Shown here: one piece after another, positions 1-11,773 of the stretch
Numbering within the stretch: the first letter of the stretch is position 1
Layout of the letters: each line of letters opens with the position of its first letter
Source of the DNA: Pachydiplax longipennis
Lineage: Eukaryota > Arthropoda > Insecta > Odonata > Libellulidae
DNA: 64,000 nt
Assembly: GCA_036926295.1 (NCBI GenBank)
Contig: JAVFKF010000019.1
Location: forward strand, 11,834,001 to 11,898,000
Direction of reading: 5' to 3'
Notes under the pieces: generated by a model
The model's database searches: none
The model's input: the letters and a program-made list of their open reading frames with translations, nothing else
What the model was told of the DNA's origin: nothing
Translations under genes and position numbers: made by a program

Positions 1-158
1 TTTCCCTCTCCTATTTCCTCCTCCCAATTTTCCATCCCTATTTCCTCCCTGGCTCGATAGTCGCTGCCGGGAGGAGTGGGCAGCAAACTCTTCATATTTT
101 TCCCCCCTCTTTCTCTCATGCGTCGCTTCTAAACCCTGTTTGTTTGGTCATTCAACAG

Positions 159-636
159 GTCGCCGAAGCGCGCTGCGGTGCCGAGTCGTCGGCAGAGGCT
201 GTTGCTGCTGCTGCCGTATAGAAGGCCTCGGGTGGCGGCAACGAAGTTTCCCCCCCGCCCCCCCCTTTTGTCCTCCGGGGATAGCAAGAGAGGGGTTCAC
301 CAAGGTACCCTTCTATCCCCCCTTGTGTTGTTTTTCCGCGACGGCTCGGTTTCCAGAAGGGAAAGGAGGGAGAGGGTTGATGTTCCGGGGGCGGGGAACG
401 ACGCGATGACGAGGGACGCATCGGGTGCGGGGTGGGCGGCGGAGGGAGCAGGATGCGGCGAGGTAGAGGGTGCGGGAAGCTCGGTGCGCACGCGCTTGGT
501 GTGTTCGGGGGCGGCGATGTCTTCTCCACCCCCTCGGCTACGTGCGGAACGCGTTTGCCCCACGTCCGTGCACTAATAACCCCGGGGGAGGGCGGGGGCA
601 GGCGAGGGGGGCAAGGAGATTCTTTCGTCCGCCGCC
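159..636 (+). promoter_or_regulatory. GC-rich 5' leader / promoter-proximal region of the split gene
   Basis: This stretch is strongly GC- and CpG-rich compared with the rest of the window and lies directly upstream of the first coding ATG at 637. A pyrimidine-rich segment runs from base 1 to about 150 and is followed by a plausible 3' splice site, ttcaacag|g, with AG at 157-158. The coding exon may therefore be an internal exon starting at 159, with a further 5' non-coding exon outside the window. Alternatively, this is the core promoter and 5' UTR. In-frame stops TAA at 574 and 577 close the frame of the 637 ATG, so coding does not extend upstream. Upstream ATGs lie at 380 (short uORF ending at 409), 406 and 517 (frame ending at 576) and 453 (frame ending at 668, overlapping the main start). 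No clear TATA box was identified. The exon start is inferred; the composition and stops are seen directly. Confidence 0.5.
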
Positions 637-973
637 ATGGACTCCTTAGGACGACGTTCCGGACGTAACGGGGCAGCCGGGCACCACTACGCTTCTCACT
701 ACGCCACCCACACGCACCACGGGCACTCTGGGAGGGTGAGCGGGGGAGGGGGCGGCGGGGGGCGGTTGAGGAGGCAGAGAAGCCAGGAGTGGCGTGAGAG
801 GCAGTACTCGACTTCCGAAGAGGAGGGTGCACCTACGGCGGGTGGGGTGGCAAGGAAGAGGAGCAGTCCCACCGTCCTCGGGGGCGGTAGAGAGGGCGGA
901 GGAACGACGGGCGCAGTGCACAGGTCGGCCGCTGAGCTCGACGGATCCTCGCTTCTGCCCCTTGGATACTCGA
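637..973 (+). CDS. Coding exon 1 (N-terminus) of a split gene; possible teneurin-like protein
   Basis: The start ATG sits in gccgccATGG, a perfect Kozak context, after in-frame stops at 574 and 577. The exon encodes 112 residues plus one base of codon 113. It is rich in His and Gly: an HHYASHYATHTHHGH stretch at residues 16-30 and Gly7 at 36-42. A charged segment follows, with RLRRQRSQEWRERQYSTSEEE ending near residue 63 (basic, then Ser/acidic), and then Ser- and Gly-rich sequence ending in PLGYS. No signal peptide or membrane segment is present, which suggests a cytoplasmic, disordered N-terminus. The donor at 974 reads GTGAGTACG. A second usable donor at 995 (GTGAGTCCC) is also phase 1 and would add seven residues. 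The frame joins exon 2 through A|GT (Ser). The teneurin guess rests on the type of layout (basic then Ser/acidic motif, a GYSS motif, later Pro- and His-rich exons, very long introns), not on a recognised domain. Any large protein with a disordered N-terminus remains possible. Confidence 0.8.
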
Positions 974-3900
974 GTGAGTACGGAGGCGACCTCTGTGAGT
1001 CCCTCGTGAAAACACCTCCATCTTCCCTCGGATGTACCCTTCGTCGTGCTTTTTACGCTGCGCGGTTTTCATTAAGATTTGGCGCCGATTCTTAAGTGTT
1101 GGGTGATTCGGGACCCGTGGCCCCGCAACAGTTACTCCCGCGAAAGGTGCGCTACAGCGAGGATGATCCGCATGAAGCGCCGGCGTTATTGACCGCGCTA
1201 AACGAATATCTTATGATTAACTAATTCTCAACATTCGAAGTGTATATACATTGAGACCTTTCTGTTGGTGAGTAACACCGGTTGTGCCTGAAGAGTCATT
1301 GGATATCGTCATCCACGTTTAGCGTATATTTCGCGTTTTAGCAATTTTTGTGAGGATGTTCGAAAAGGTAATTCATGACAACATTGCAGTTGTGAAATAA
1401 AATCAGTAACGCTTACTAAGACATCCGCGTTATCGTTCGCGTTAAAGGAACGTTTTGTATTTTTATCCATTTTCACTCGTGAACATGGAAGTTTTCATGC
1501 ATGACAACCTCGTTGTTGGCTAACACCGTCGACAAGGCTCTAACTGAGGACTCGCCGCCGGTTTTATCGTTTTTCCAGTCATGAAACAACCTACTTTTCT
1601 TGCCCCGTCCATCCGGCGAATTTCCTCGCGAGATTTATTTCACTTCCCTCCGATGGTGTTTTAACGTCTGAAAATTCCTTCGAACGCCGTCGTTCGATCG
1701 CGTGGCCGGCGTTTATTTCAGACGGCAAAATATTTTCCCAGGGGCTCGTTCCATCGTTTTTATTCCTCCAACGAGAATTTTGCATGCCGCGTCGCATTAA
1801 AATATAAATCTCTTCCCCGAGCTCGAGGAATTCGTGGAACGGGAGAAAAATCGCGCGATTTTAAATGTGACGGAGAAGTCATGCGCCCTGGGACCCTGGT
1901 GACCTCGCGGTTTCGACGCCGTTTTACACGGATGAAACTCGGGGTCCGACGACGCCGGTCACCATTTTGACAGTGGCCCTTCGCGATGCCGCGACGTGTC
2001 TCCTGGGACCGTCGCACTAACGACTCTCTTCGTCCAGGTAAAAAGCCCATTCGATCACGGGTCACCATTTTGGGTGCTCCGCTTTTCCTCGTGTGCTTTT
2101 CGGAACCCATCCACCTGGCAGTGACGCATTAAGGCTGTGAGTGAAAGGCAGTCGGCGCTAATGTATCCTTTATGTCGCGGCGTTATTTCGCGTTTACGTC
2201 GGAGGATCCTCGGGATATGACGCTTTTGGAGGGATTGTCGTCTTTGTCGGTGATTTTCGTAGATAATGCATTTGGAAAGGATTTATCTCTGGGAGCGAAT
2301 CTACTTACTTTGTGCGATTTGTGTGGTTGGCAAATTTCTATCTGCAGCTTTTTAGAATCTCCTCGGTTACGGCGTCGTTTTTTACAGATTAGGCCTCTTT
2401 AGGTGCACTTATCTCGGAGAACACGACGTAGCAGTTTCAGCCTCCCATTTTTGGCCGTTTTCAGATTAATGAACGGGATTTCGGTGGTTTTTTACTCTCG
2501 GGACATTCGCAGTTTAGATTCCCCCATCCGCGTTTACGACGATTTTCAAGATTCATAGTGTTCCCCAACCGCGGATCCGCGTCGTATCTCCGGGGCCTCC
2601 CACGCGGCATTTCCGAACGGATACATAACGCCATTAAAAAGATTACCGGGGTTCCTTGCGCATCCTTTAAAACAGTAACAAGTGGTTCCCCTAGGCCCCC
2701 TTCCCTCAAGCCCCCTTCCCCTTGGCAGGCGCGTTACCCTCTCCGTGGCTGCCATACCCTGTAACAGCACATCGCGTTAACCCTCCTCGCCGCATCTTAT
2801 CAACCACTCACCCATACCTATGAAACCATTTAATCACTCGGCTCATAAGAGAGTTACGGATACTTTCTTTCCCCCGTGCTTTTTTCCCTTCCTCTAGAGA
2901 GCACCTGTTCCTTTCCAAACACCCCTCTCTCGCTTCTTTTTTATCCTCTCCATAGCCCTTCTTTCTCGTAACCTTTAGCTCATAATCCACGGCGTTCAGT
3001 CCCACCCACGCCCCTTTTTGTAAGGGGTTCAACAATAGCATTCCCGGGCAATGAATATGAACCATTAAAAAATAGGATCTCTCCCGGTTCTTGGACCCTT
3101 AAAAATATATTAAATTCTTTCTTATCTCGCGTGAGGTTGCTTCCGTTTCCTTCGGAGTTAAGATTCCTGGGGTAATTTTTGCGTATTCCTTTCCCTCCCG
3201 GGTCAGGTATTTTATTCTCGGAGTTCCTTATCGGACGGATATTTTCCCGATTCCATATCCGAGAACGTCGTCCGGTTATCATTAGAGATTTGTGAGTTTA
3301 CTTTCTCATTGTGTGTCCTGGATTTTCGAATTTTCGCGTCAGATTTCCCTTTCCCGTGATCGCTGTGACGGTTTATCTTAAAGTTTAGCGAGTTGGATTT
3401 ACAAAATAAATTCATAATGTGAAGTAAACTTGCTTTAAGCTAAGCAAATAATTTTAAATATAGTTATGTTTGAAAACCTTCCAATTTTGCGGTTCGAGTA
3501 TAATTTTAACGTTGATACCGTAAGTGATTTATCGGTAGTGTATTGATGGATATACTTGTCTTTCCTGAGTGTAACAAATGTCAGATTTTAGTAAGGTTCG
3601 AGAGAAATATTCGTGATTTGATGCCAATATCGTTATTTGCATAAATTTTAAGTAAGATATTTTCTAAATAAAGGATTTTCTCTCTTAGTCACCAAGTCAT
3701 TTAGACGTTTACGTAGATTAAATAGCTTAAGGAGGTACTGAGCACGTTTACAGTTTCGCTAAGTATTTTTCGTTGACAAATTTTGTTTAGTTTCTAGTGA
3801 AAAGTAATTAACGGATCTATGACGTCCATAATTTTCAGAGAAACCTGATAGCGTACGCCATTTTATCAACAGGTATCGATGAATTCCCAAGTTTTATTCG

Positions 3901-4896
3901 AAAAGAAGATTACTGTCCATAACAAAAGTTCTTTGATGCATTTTAAATTTCAAAGCTAATTTTATTTTCGCCGGTTTATTTTATGTTGACCATTATCGTG
4001 GTAATTACTTTCTCGAGATATCGCTCATTATTTTTGAAAAGAGCCTTTAATAACGCCCTAGAAACGCATTTCACCTTTTAATGCTGCTTTGATAAATTTA
4101 TAGAATTTAAAAATCGAGTTATGGCCAGTAAATTTATTGATTCTGAGAGAGATTTTTGCTTAGAGATTAGAAATCAGTCAGACAGATATTTATCTCCGAG
4201 CCAGCTTTTAAACGGAATAGCACGGAAATATACCTCTCATTTTTAGCCTTTTTAGGTAAGCATTCAACGAGGCATCAAGTTGAAACAAAATTATTATTTT
4301 ATCCCTTACTAGTTTCCTCAACGATTCCTCTACTTCCCATATTAGCGAGCCGCCCGCCGTTTTGTCAAAGAAATGATTTATAAAACATTTTCATCCTCGA
4401 AACCCATTATTCTCCGTTACTATTAAGCGTCCAACCTTAATCCGCCCGCGATACGGACTCCGATCCTTTTTTGTTTTCGCATAACGACAATATTTTGAAA
4501 TATTTCTCATTCGCAGTCCTCTCTGCCTGCTCCTAATCCTCCGACCACTGCTCAATTTTAATGAACATCGTATCGATCAATCGAAGCACGCATCCGGCTT
4601 TTGGATTTGACAGCCAATTGATTGATTAAATATCTGATACGACCAATCGATACGTAAACATCTTAAATCTGCTTTCTATGCCCGAGATTAGTCGGGTTTG
4701 GCAATATTTTCGGGTAGCAATCCGTTGGATGGGTGGGTGTTGGACCGAGTCTATCGGGAGGTCGTGCGCTATTTTTTTTCAGAACTTTACACCTTCGTTA
4801 TGAGGTACTAGATTGGCCACGCTGTCAAATATGACGGAAAAATTTCCTGTGCAGAAATTGGGTGAGGCATGTAGGCTGTGGAATTTCCATTGATAA

Positions 4897-5690
4897 CTAT
4901 TGTTATATTTAGATAGACATGAGTTCGCTCCTACGAATCAATGACGTGAGATTATGAAATCAATACGTTCTGGCGTTACTTGTTGGAAAGCCATAATAAA
5001 TTATACAACTTTGTAATTTTCCACGTATTTTCTTTAATATTGGCAACCGGTTTCGTAAGAGCTTCTTAGCCTGAAGATGTAAGAAGCTCTTACGAAACCG
5101 GTTGCCAATATTAAAGAAAATACGTGGAAAATTACAAAGTTGTATAATTTATTAATGGAATATTTACGGTATAATTTCGCCTTTGTTGCTATACTAGCGT
5201 TGAAGATGTAAGTGGAAAATTACAAAGTTGTATAATTTATTTACGTGAGATTATTGTCAATTTTCTATTTTCCAAATGCAAGCTGCATATCTTGATTCAT
5301 TAAAATACCTAAATGGGAATTTCATCGAGTTGGTTTCTTCGACCACTAACGCAGTAATTTATACCAATCTGGCGGTGATTTTGTATTTTGAGGTCAAAAA
5401 TACCATTTAAATGTTCGTGAACTGTTGAAAATTTATGTTGACTATTTATACCTATTGTTATATTTAGATAGACTTGAGTTTGACTCTAGACATCAATGAC
5501 GGACAATTTTCTATTTTCCAAAGTGTACTGTATATCTTCATGTATTGAAACATCTAAGGGAGACTTTTTTCGAATTTGGTTTCTTCGACGACTAAAACAG
5601 TAATTTATACTAATCTTGCGATGATTTTATCTGTATTTCGTGGTTGAAAATACCGGTTAATTGTTGATAAACTGTCATAAATTTATGTCA
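4897..5690. repeat. Diverged tandem duplication of about 240-255 bp, first copy split by an insertion
   Basis: Two similar units are seen. Copy A begins at about 4897 (ctattgttatatttagatag), is interrupted at 4955, resumes at 5255 and ends near 5450. Copy B runs from about 5452 to about 5690. Shared landmarks in the same order are the ttgttatatttagatagac block, an atcaatgacg block, caattttctattttcca, ggtttcttcga and cagtaatttata. Similarity is clear but imperfect, so the duplication is old. The insertion in copy A and its absence from copy B show that the insertion came later or hit only one copy. No coding capacity was seen. Confidence 0.75.
4956..5242 (+). mobile_element. Short insertion with perfect 75-bp inverted repeat, hammerhead-like core and 12-bp target-site duplication
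   Basis: The insertion is flanked by perfect 12-bp direct repeats, acgtgagattat, at 4944-4955 and 5243-5254. This fits a target-site duplication made when a retroelement inserted into copy A of the surrounding tandem duplication. Inside, 4994-5068 and 5080-5154 are perfect reverse complements (75 bp each) around an 11-base loop. The + strand reads CTGAAGA at 5071-5077. A six-pair stem follows (GTAAGA at 5079-5084 with TCTTAC at 5088-5093), then GAAA at 5094-5097 and ccggttgcc. This matches the order of a hammerhead catalytic core (CUGANGA, stem II, GAAA), with an unpaired T at 5078 and a very short 3-base loop, so it may be degenerate. A third, internally deleted copy of the unit (5201-5242: TGAAGATG joined to gtggaaaattac) ends the element. 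There is no ORF. Penelope-like elements and retrozymes are known to carry hammerhead motifs, and Penelope-like copies are often inverted or partly tandem. Assignment to these classes is inference. Confidence 0.6.
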
Positions 5691-8638
5691 CGTGACGTAT
5701 TTCCTTTTTATCTGTCTCTCCATTTTCTAACACTCGATATTCCACTTTATATCTCGAAGTGTTCTATTCAATTATTCTCTAACATCAAACATCGTATAAC
5801 TCTACTTCTTCCCCACTTTTCAAAATTAAGTTTTATAGAATTTCTTGTCTTGTCTTCTTATGGTTCCTCTAACCTACACTTAAACCCGAAGAATTGATGT
5901 ATTTTATCAAAATTAACCCTTCTTTTAAACCTAAAACAATATTTGTTGGAAACGTTAAGAATCTATCACAAAATCCACTGTTTCGACGTTAATATTGTGG
6001 TCGCTTTCCATAATTTTCTCATAAAAATCCACATTATAATTTCTATCTTTCAGATTTCACTCCTAATTTTGTGTGATTGTTTTTTCTAAGTAAACATTAC
6101 CAAACAAAATCGTGTTCAAGGAAACGATAAACGGATTTAATTTACTCGTATTTCTCATGGAACTAACTGACGTGGGATCAATAAACACGTCAATGTGTAC
6201 AGGACGGTGATTATTATAATAGATGTGCTTTAGGCGACATCTTTTTTCACTCGGTGTGATTTCTGAAGCGGCTTTTCCTACGGCAGTCGCGAGGGCTTTA
6301 CGTAGAGAGATGATCATTTATATACACTTCCGCGCTCCGAAGGGCAGAGGAAATCCTTTAGGGCGGAATGAGTCTTCTCCCTGCAAAGTTTACACAAGGC
6401 TCTCTCGCCTCCTCCAATTTGCAGCGCTTCTTAACGTTCGATCGCATTTGGCTTTCGAATCACTCGCAGCCTTTTCGTCTTGCTCGCTATTTAAACGATC
6501 CGGAGGAAAAAACGGTCGTTATTTTTTTATTCCCGTCGTGGATTTAACTTGGAATCGTCGTGATGAGGTTAAGACGTGCGACGTCTCGAACCTCTCTCTC
6601 CACCTTTTGGGGTTCATTTCTATAAACGTTGAATTACACCTTGGGTATTCAGGGGAGAATTGTAGGAGCTTTTGACGACCGCGATTTACTGCCGTTTTAA
6701 TATGTTTTGAGAATAACTGTTTAATTAATGTGCAGCTTCTCCTAGGTCATAGATTTGCAGTGAGGAAGCTTTTGGTTCCGTGTAAGATTTCCGATAGCTG
6801 TAAATTTTTTAATATAATATCATATCCATGCTTTAATCTGAATGTTAATTTATTGAATTCGGAAATAGCATTTGATATAACTTGTCTGATATTTTTAACA
6901 TTTAAATTTTTTTTTTCAAACTATTGGACATTTTTATTCTGTTTCATACTAGTGCGAGCATGAAATTGAACTAAGCTGCAGTCGTCATTATTTTCCGCAA
7001 TGACTTCGTGAATGTGTCATGGAGGAATAACGTTGAGTACTTTCCAACTCATAAAAGATAAATTTTTATACGGAGAAAAGAAGAAAGCTACAAGTAAAAG
7101 ATTGCATAGTTTTCCTGCAGTTAGCTGTCAACCAAAATTGGAGAAACTAATCCATTGCCTGTTTGATGTATAGGAAACGCGATATAATTTCTAATTAGGA
7201 AAACAGAGAGAAAATAAAGTAATGGCTGAAAATTAAATGAAAACGTAACAATTTCAGAACTATTACGAATAAAATTTCGGTTCGGTCATAGAGGAGGATG
7301 TTCTACAACAATGTTCATTAATATTTGTTCGCGGAAGAGAAAAATTGATTTATCTTATTGCTGCTTTTAAAACTTATGAGAAGAGTAACCATGATTGACT
7401 GTAGTTTTCAGGATGTTTCATTTATTTTCTTTTTAATTTTAAAGGTTTGGCTTGTAAGGAGAGCGTCGTAAGAAAATTTTTAACCAGAATCATGAATGTA
7501 CGTGCCTAAGAATCCGAACTAATCTTAGAAATTGAGCATCTAAAATTGTTAATCTGCTTCTCAAAGTTCGACTAGGAGTTATGAACGAATAAGTTTAAGT
7601 AGAAAGAATCAGTAATATTTGTTCTAAGTTCAATCTACATCCCCCAATTAGATTTTTCCAAGCGGATATTATGTCATTTAATAGATTGGCTACAAAGATA
7701 GTATGAGATAAATTTTAAGTTTTATATCTCCCCATACCAATTATTCTCGTTGTTTAATTATCAAATATATTCATGCAAAGAATACTCCAATTCTTTCTTA
7801 TGGCCCGTGCCTTGCAGCACCGGAATTAGCTTACTTTCGAAGCGAGCGCTAAATACACGGTTTTCCCATTCAGCCGTGAATTGAATCAACGGTGCATATC
7901 TACATCAAAGCTGCGGTCGTAGGTGACGATGGAAAGCAATGTGATTTTCTGCGACTTTCGATCAGTGACTCTAATTAGAGAACCGAATTACCAGTTGCGA
8001 ATCATTTGACGATGACACTGTGAATTATTGACGCATTTCTCTCCTCACCCGAAAGGGTAAAATGAAAGACACTTTTTATCTTTCCACATCGCTTCGATAT
8101 ATCTTCATATAATATTGATTCACCGGCACATTTCCGTTGACTTGCCGATATCTAGTTCACGGTGATACCGGTCACATTAATGGAACACTAATACCACTTG
8201 TGGAACGTGGGGCCTTTTCTCGCGCCCAGGCCGTAACCTGAAAAGTCGTGTCGCATACAGAGAGGAACGGTTCATATTCTCCGAATTTAAGTTCTTTCGC
8301 GTCATCTGCAATTAATGTTTACGTTTAATAAATCCTAATTCGGCTCAAAAATTTTGTTTACTTTATTTTAAGAATGTAAAACTTTTGTTTGAAGCTCTAA
8401 GAATTTTTCTGTTTTATCTTTCGCTGAACTTTTCTTCGATCACCCAATCAAACTTTAATTTTCTTATCTAAACGTACAAAAAACTGTTGAGGAGGGTAAA
8501 CTATGTACAATCCATTTATTCATTAGTCATTTTAATCATTAGTCATTTTCAATCAGAAGTCGGATGTAGGCCTCCCTAAGCGTTTTCCAATTCCCTGTAT
8601 TGTGAGCTTCTTACCATGTTAATACTAAGTACATGATG

Positions 8639-8970
8639 TTACTTCTCTACTATATTTCTTAGTCTTTCCGCTTCCCTTAGAACTGCTGACGTCCTACAGT
8701 TTCCGTTTCTTCCTGCCACATGGCCAGTCCACATCCATTTCAGTGACCTTATTTTAATAATGATGTCTATAACTCCTGTCACCATCCAAGTACTGAGTTT
8801 TCTGTCTCTTCTCGTGATTCCAACATACACCGTTCCATACTTCTTTGCGTTATCTTGAGTTGCTGAATACTTAATGCGTTTGGCACCCAAGTTTCATTGT
8901 CATAGGTCAAGTTAGTTAATAGTGAAATGCAATGATTTAAGACCTTACTCTTCCTGACCAGGGTCTCTCT
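8639..8970 (-). pseudogene. Relic of a non-LTR (RTE-like) reverse transcriptase C-terminus
   Basis: Read on the minus strand, the upstream part translates to a segment with NLTYDNETWVPN, corresponding to the conserved LTYGxETW region near the end of RTE-type reverse transcriptases, followed by QRSMERCML. The frame then shifts near 8823 and continues as GITRRDRKLSTW, SLKWMWTGHVAGRN and a short tail ending in a stop near 8639. This order (LTYxxETW, QRxMER, RRDR, LKWxWxGHVAxR) is a familiar signature of non-LTR retrotransposon ORFs in arthropods. The frameshift and the loss of the rest of the polymerase show that it is a dead 5'-truncated fragment. Similarity continues weakly upstream to about 8970 on this strand (TLVRKSKVLN in frame with the first part). 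No other part of the ORF was found nearby. Confidence 0.75.
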
Positions 8971-11360
8971 CTTCCTGACGGGATTCTCTGACTTCAGAAT
9001 ATGCTCCTTCCTTCCGAAGGTCCTTCGGCTAAGTTTAATTCATCCGCTCACTTCATTAGTCCAACTTTTCTCTACCTGTTCTCAGTCGTTATCAGTTTTC
9101 CCATGTATATCTATTCCGAAATAAAAATCTAGAGGCATCTTTTTTAGTTTTACCGGTACTTGTGCCGAAAATGAGTTATTCATTAGTTTTGTTTTGGTTT
9201 AGCTTATATAATTTTGATTAAATTTATCTTGATCTCAACTTCTTTCCTGCTGTGTTTAGTTCTTGAAGTCTTGAAGCCAGATTTTGACCGCCGATTGCAA
9301 TATTATTTGCGTAAAGTACAAAATCATTTGCGCAAAGTAGGTGGTATTGTACCTCACTTTTGCATTATCAATTTTTATGATTTTTATGACTTCTTACCGT
9401 ATAATTTACTCAATAAAAATGAAGTGATATAAAAATTTAGTCTCTCCTCTTGATTAAGAGTAATCAGTTCATAATTGAGTATTTCTGAATCACCGGTCAA
9501 CAAAATTACTTCTATTTTAACCCAGTGTCATGAGCCTTTGATTGGTCATTTATGATTTAATGAAGCTCAATTTAGCTTCTTTAGATTTCGAGTGATTATT
9601 TTCGCCGCCTTTTCATCCTGTTTATCATTGATATCCGGGATTCTCTCTCAGCTTTATACAGTTCATCTATTCGAGGCCGTATTTTTTTTCTTCTCGAAGC
9701 GCCTTTCTTTTCCTTCTTACGATAATTTTTAATATTATGTTTCTTCGTATTTTGTTTTTAATTATCTCTGTAGAAATTCTTCCGCGAGTCTCATTTTTTC
9801 ATTGAAGTTTGCTAAAATAGACTTTAATTTTCCGATTTATAAATAGAGATTTAGTTCGATCTTCCAGAATTATCAAAAATTTCCGAAAATTATACACGAA
9901 TGTATATTAAATGTTATATTTAGAAAATTTTTAATTATGATTCACGTTGACAGGTGAAGTGTGCTTCATTATGAGATGTTGTGAATCTTGAAAATTATCC
10001 CTTTAATCATTTCTGTGAGATTTTTCGTTGGGTCATTTCCTTCCGAAGTAGCTTTCTTAATTCAAACGTGCCATTATGCAATCGATTTCTACATGAACAC
10101 GTTTTTCGTAAGACCATTATCTGGATATAAATTCATGCAGCAAAGAAAGCTTAATTCCCTCTCAGTATGATAATTTTGGTGTAAGTTGATTGAAGTATCC
10201 GTTGCGTAATGTTGTGTGCTGATCGCAGAAGATTTATTCTCCTTTAGAACTGGCGACGCGTTTTTCTTTTAATTCATCCAGTCATTATTTATTCAAGTTT
10301 CCTGGGTAACCGTATCAACTTTCCGTAATATTTAAACAGTTTGTTTATAGAAGCGTTACACACCCCTTCATCAATCTACTCGGAAAGTAAGGAGGAAAGC
10401 TCTAAATAAGGAATGAAGTAAGAAACTTTCAATCTACGAAGCCTTTCACCGGAAAAGTCTCGCATTACGGCGAGTTATACGTTCCCAAGAAAGTAGAGTG
10501 GTATTTATTTTCCTCTCTGATTTCAATTTGATAGGAAGTTAATTAATGCCGTTGGTATTAATTCCATTTTTATGCCAAACTTAAATCGTCTTTAGACTTA
10601 TCTCCTAAAGACACTTCTTTATTACCTTTGGATGTTAATCACAGGCAAAAGTATCCATACGATATGAGAGATGAAAGAGTAGTCTCATGAATCACACCAC
10701 AGTCTATGACTTTAGCTTAAACGCAATCAAAACTTAAATATATAGACATTATAGACAAGTCATATCTCTTTCATGTCACACATGTCTTCCAAAATGCATT
10801 TTCTTCAATATTTATTCTCTTTCTAAATTAATTATAGCAAAATTATATATTGTTCTAGGCCCTTATACCTGCACTTGCTCTGGCCGTGGTTTTATATACC
10901 CACATTATGACCTTACCTGTGGGATACATAGCTATTTTGTCATTTTGAATACCTGTTTTTGTTCCATTGTGCTGACTCGTAATTTAGCTTTCAAAGTAAA
11001 ATAGCTGCCGCTATTAGTATGTTTCTTTAATTATTATGTTTTATTTTATTGTCTTTATTAGACGCGATTCTTACAGCAGTTGATTGTAAGAAAGAAAAAA
11101 CGTAATTATTTGAAAGGATTATTTTTATAATGGTTGAAATTTTTACATCGTATTCTGAGTTACTTTATCTTTCGTTTGAATTTGCTATTTTTGTCATTTT
11201 AATCGATATTTCGACGAAATTTCAGAATGTCAGCGTCAATCTAGCTTGTTTCTAGAACGATTACCTCACCATTGATGACTATCTGATATTCCATATTCTT
11301 TATAAATTTACTTATACATTCTTAATAAATTATACAGAGGGATCTTTTACTCGAAGACGG

Positions 11361-11773
11361 AGTTTTCACAAATTGGAATTCCACCCAAAAGTTTCTAACC
11401 CAAGAGGTATTTCACGCAAGGGATTAAAATTTCTTTAAATGGTATTTTGGAAAGGGTGCAAAGCATGAACAAGATAATGCCATAACTGTAAGAACAAATG
11501 GGGACTATTTATCTTAAATTAACTTCGGTTGTGTTGCAAATAGACAAAACAGTGAAAATCACTGCCACGTGAAATGCGCTGTAAGGAAAATATCCCTTGA
11601 CTGAAATACCTTTCGGGGGAAATAGCTTACGAGTGAAACTACTCTAGGCTGAAAAGTCTTGAGTGTAATGTCTGTGGGTGAAAATTCCCCTAGGTGAACC
11701 GCCCCTGGGCGAATAGTGTTTTGGGGGAAAGGTCTTTGAGTGAAACGTCCCCTGGGCAAAATGGGTAAAATGA
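11361..11773. repeat. Foldback-like pair of degenerate minisatellite arms
   Basis: From about 11550 to 11773 the sequence is a degenerate tandem array with a 16-17 base period, unit roughly GTGAAAnnTCCCCTnGG. About a dozen units are visible, the cleanest being gtgaaacgtcccctgggc near 11739. From about 11361 to 11424 the same motif appears in the opposite orientation (ttttcac, ttccaccc, tttctaaccc, tttcacgcaaggg). The arms are separated by about 125 bases of unrelated DNA. Inverted arms made of short tandem repeats are the hallmark of foldback-type elements, but the left arm is short and both are eroded. The 66-residue open frame on the minus strand at 11559-11759 is only the translation of the array and is not a gene. 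Confidence 0.55.

Noticed and set aside
152..832. 226-residue open frame on the minus strand
   Set aside because: It lies antisense to the GC-rich leader and exon 1. Its Pro/Arg/Ser composition follows from GC-rich DNA, and it has no splice or start context of its own.
6223..6675. 150-codon open frame in a GC-richer patch
   Set aside because: No ATG supports its listed start, it has no known motifs and no splice link to the gene. At most it is a conserved non-coding segment.
11559..11759. 66-codon minus-strand open frame with a repeated Pro-Arg pattern
   Set aside because: This is simply the translation of the degenerate minisatellite.
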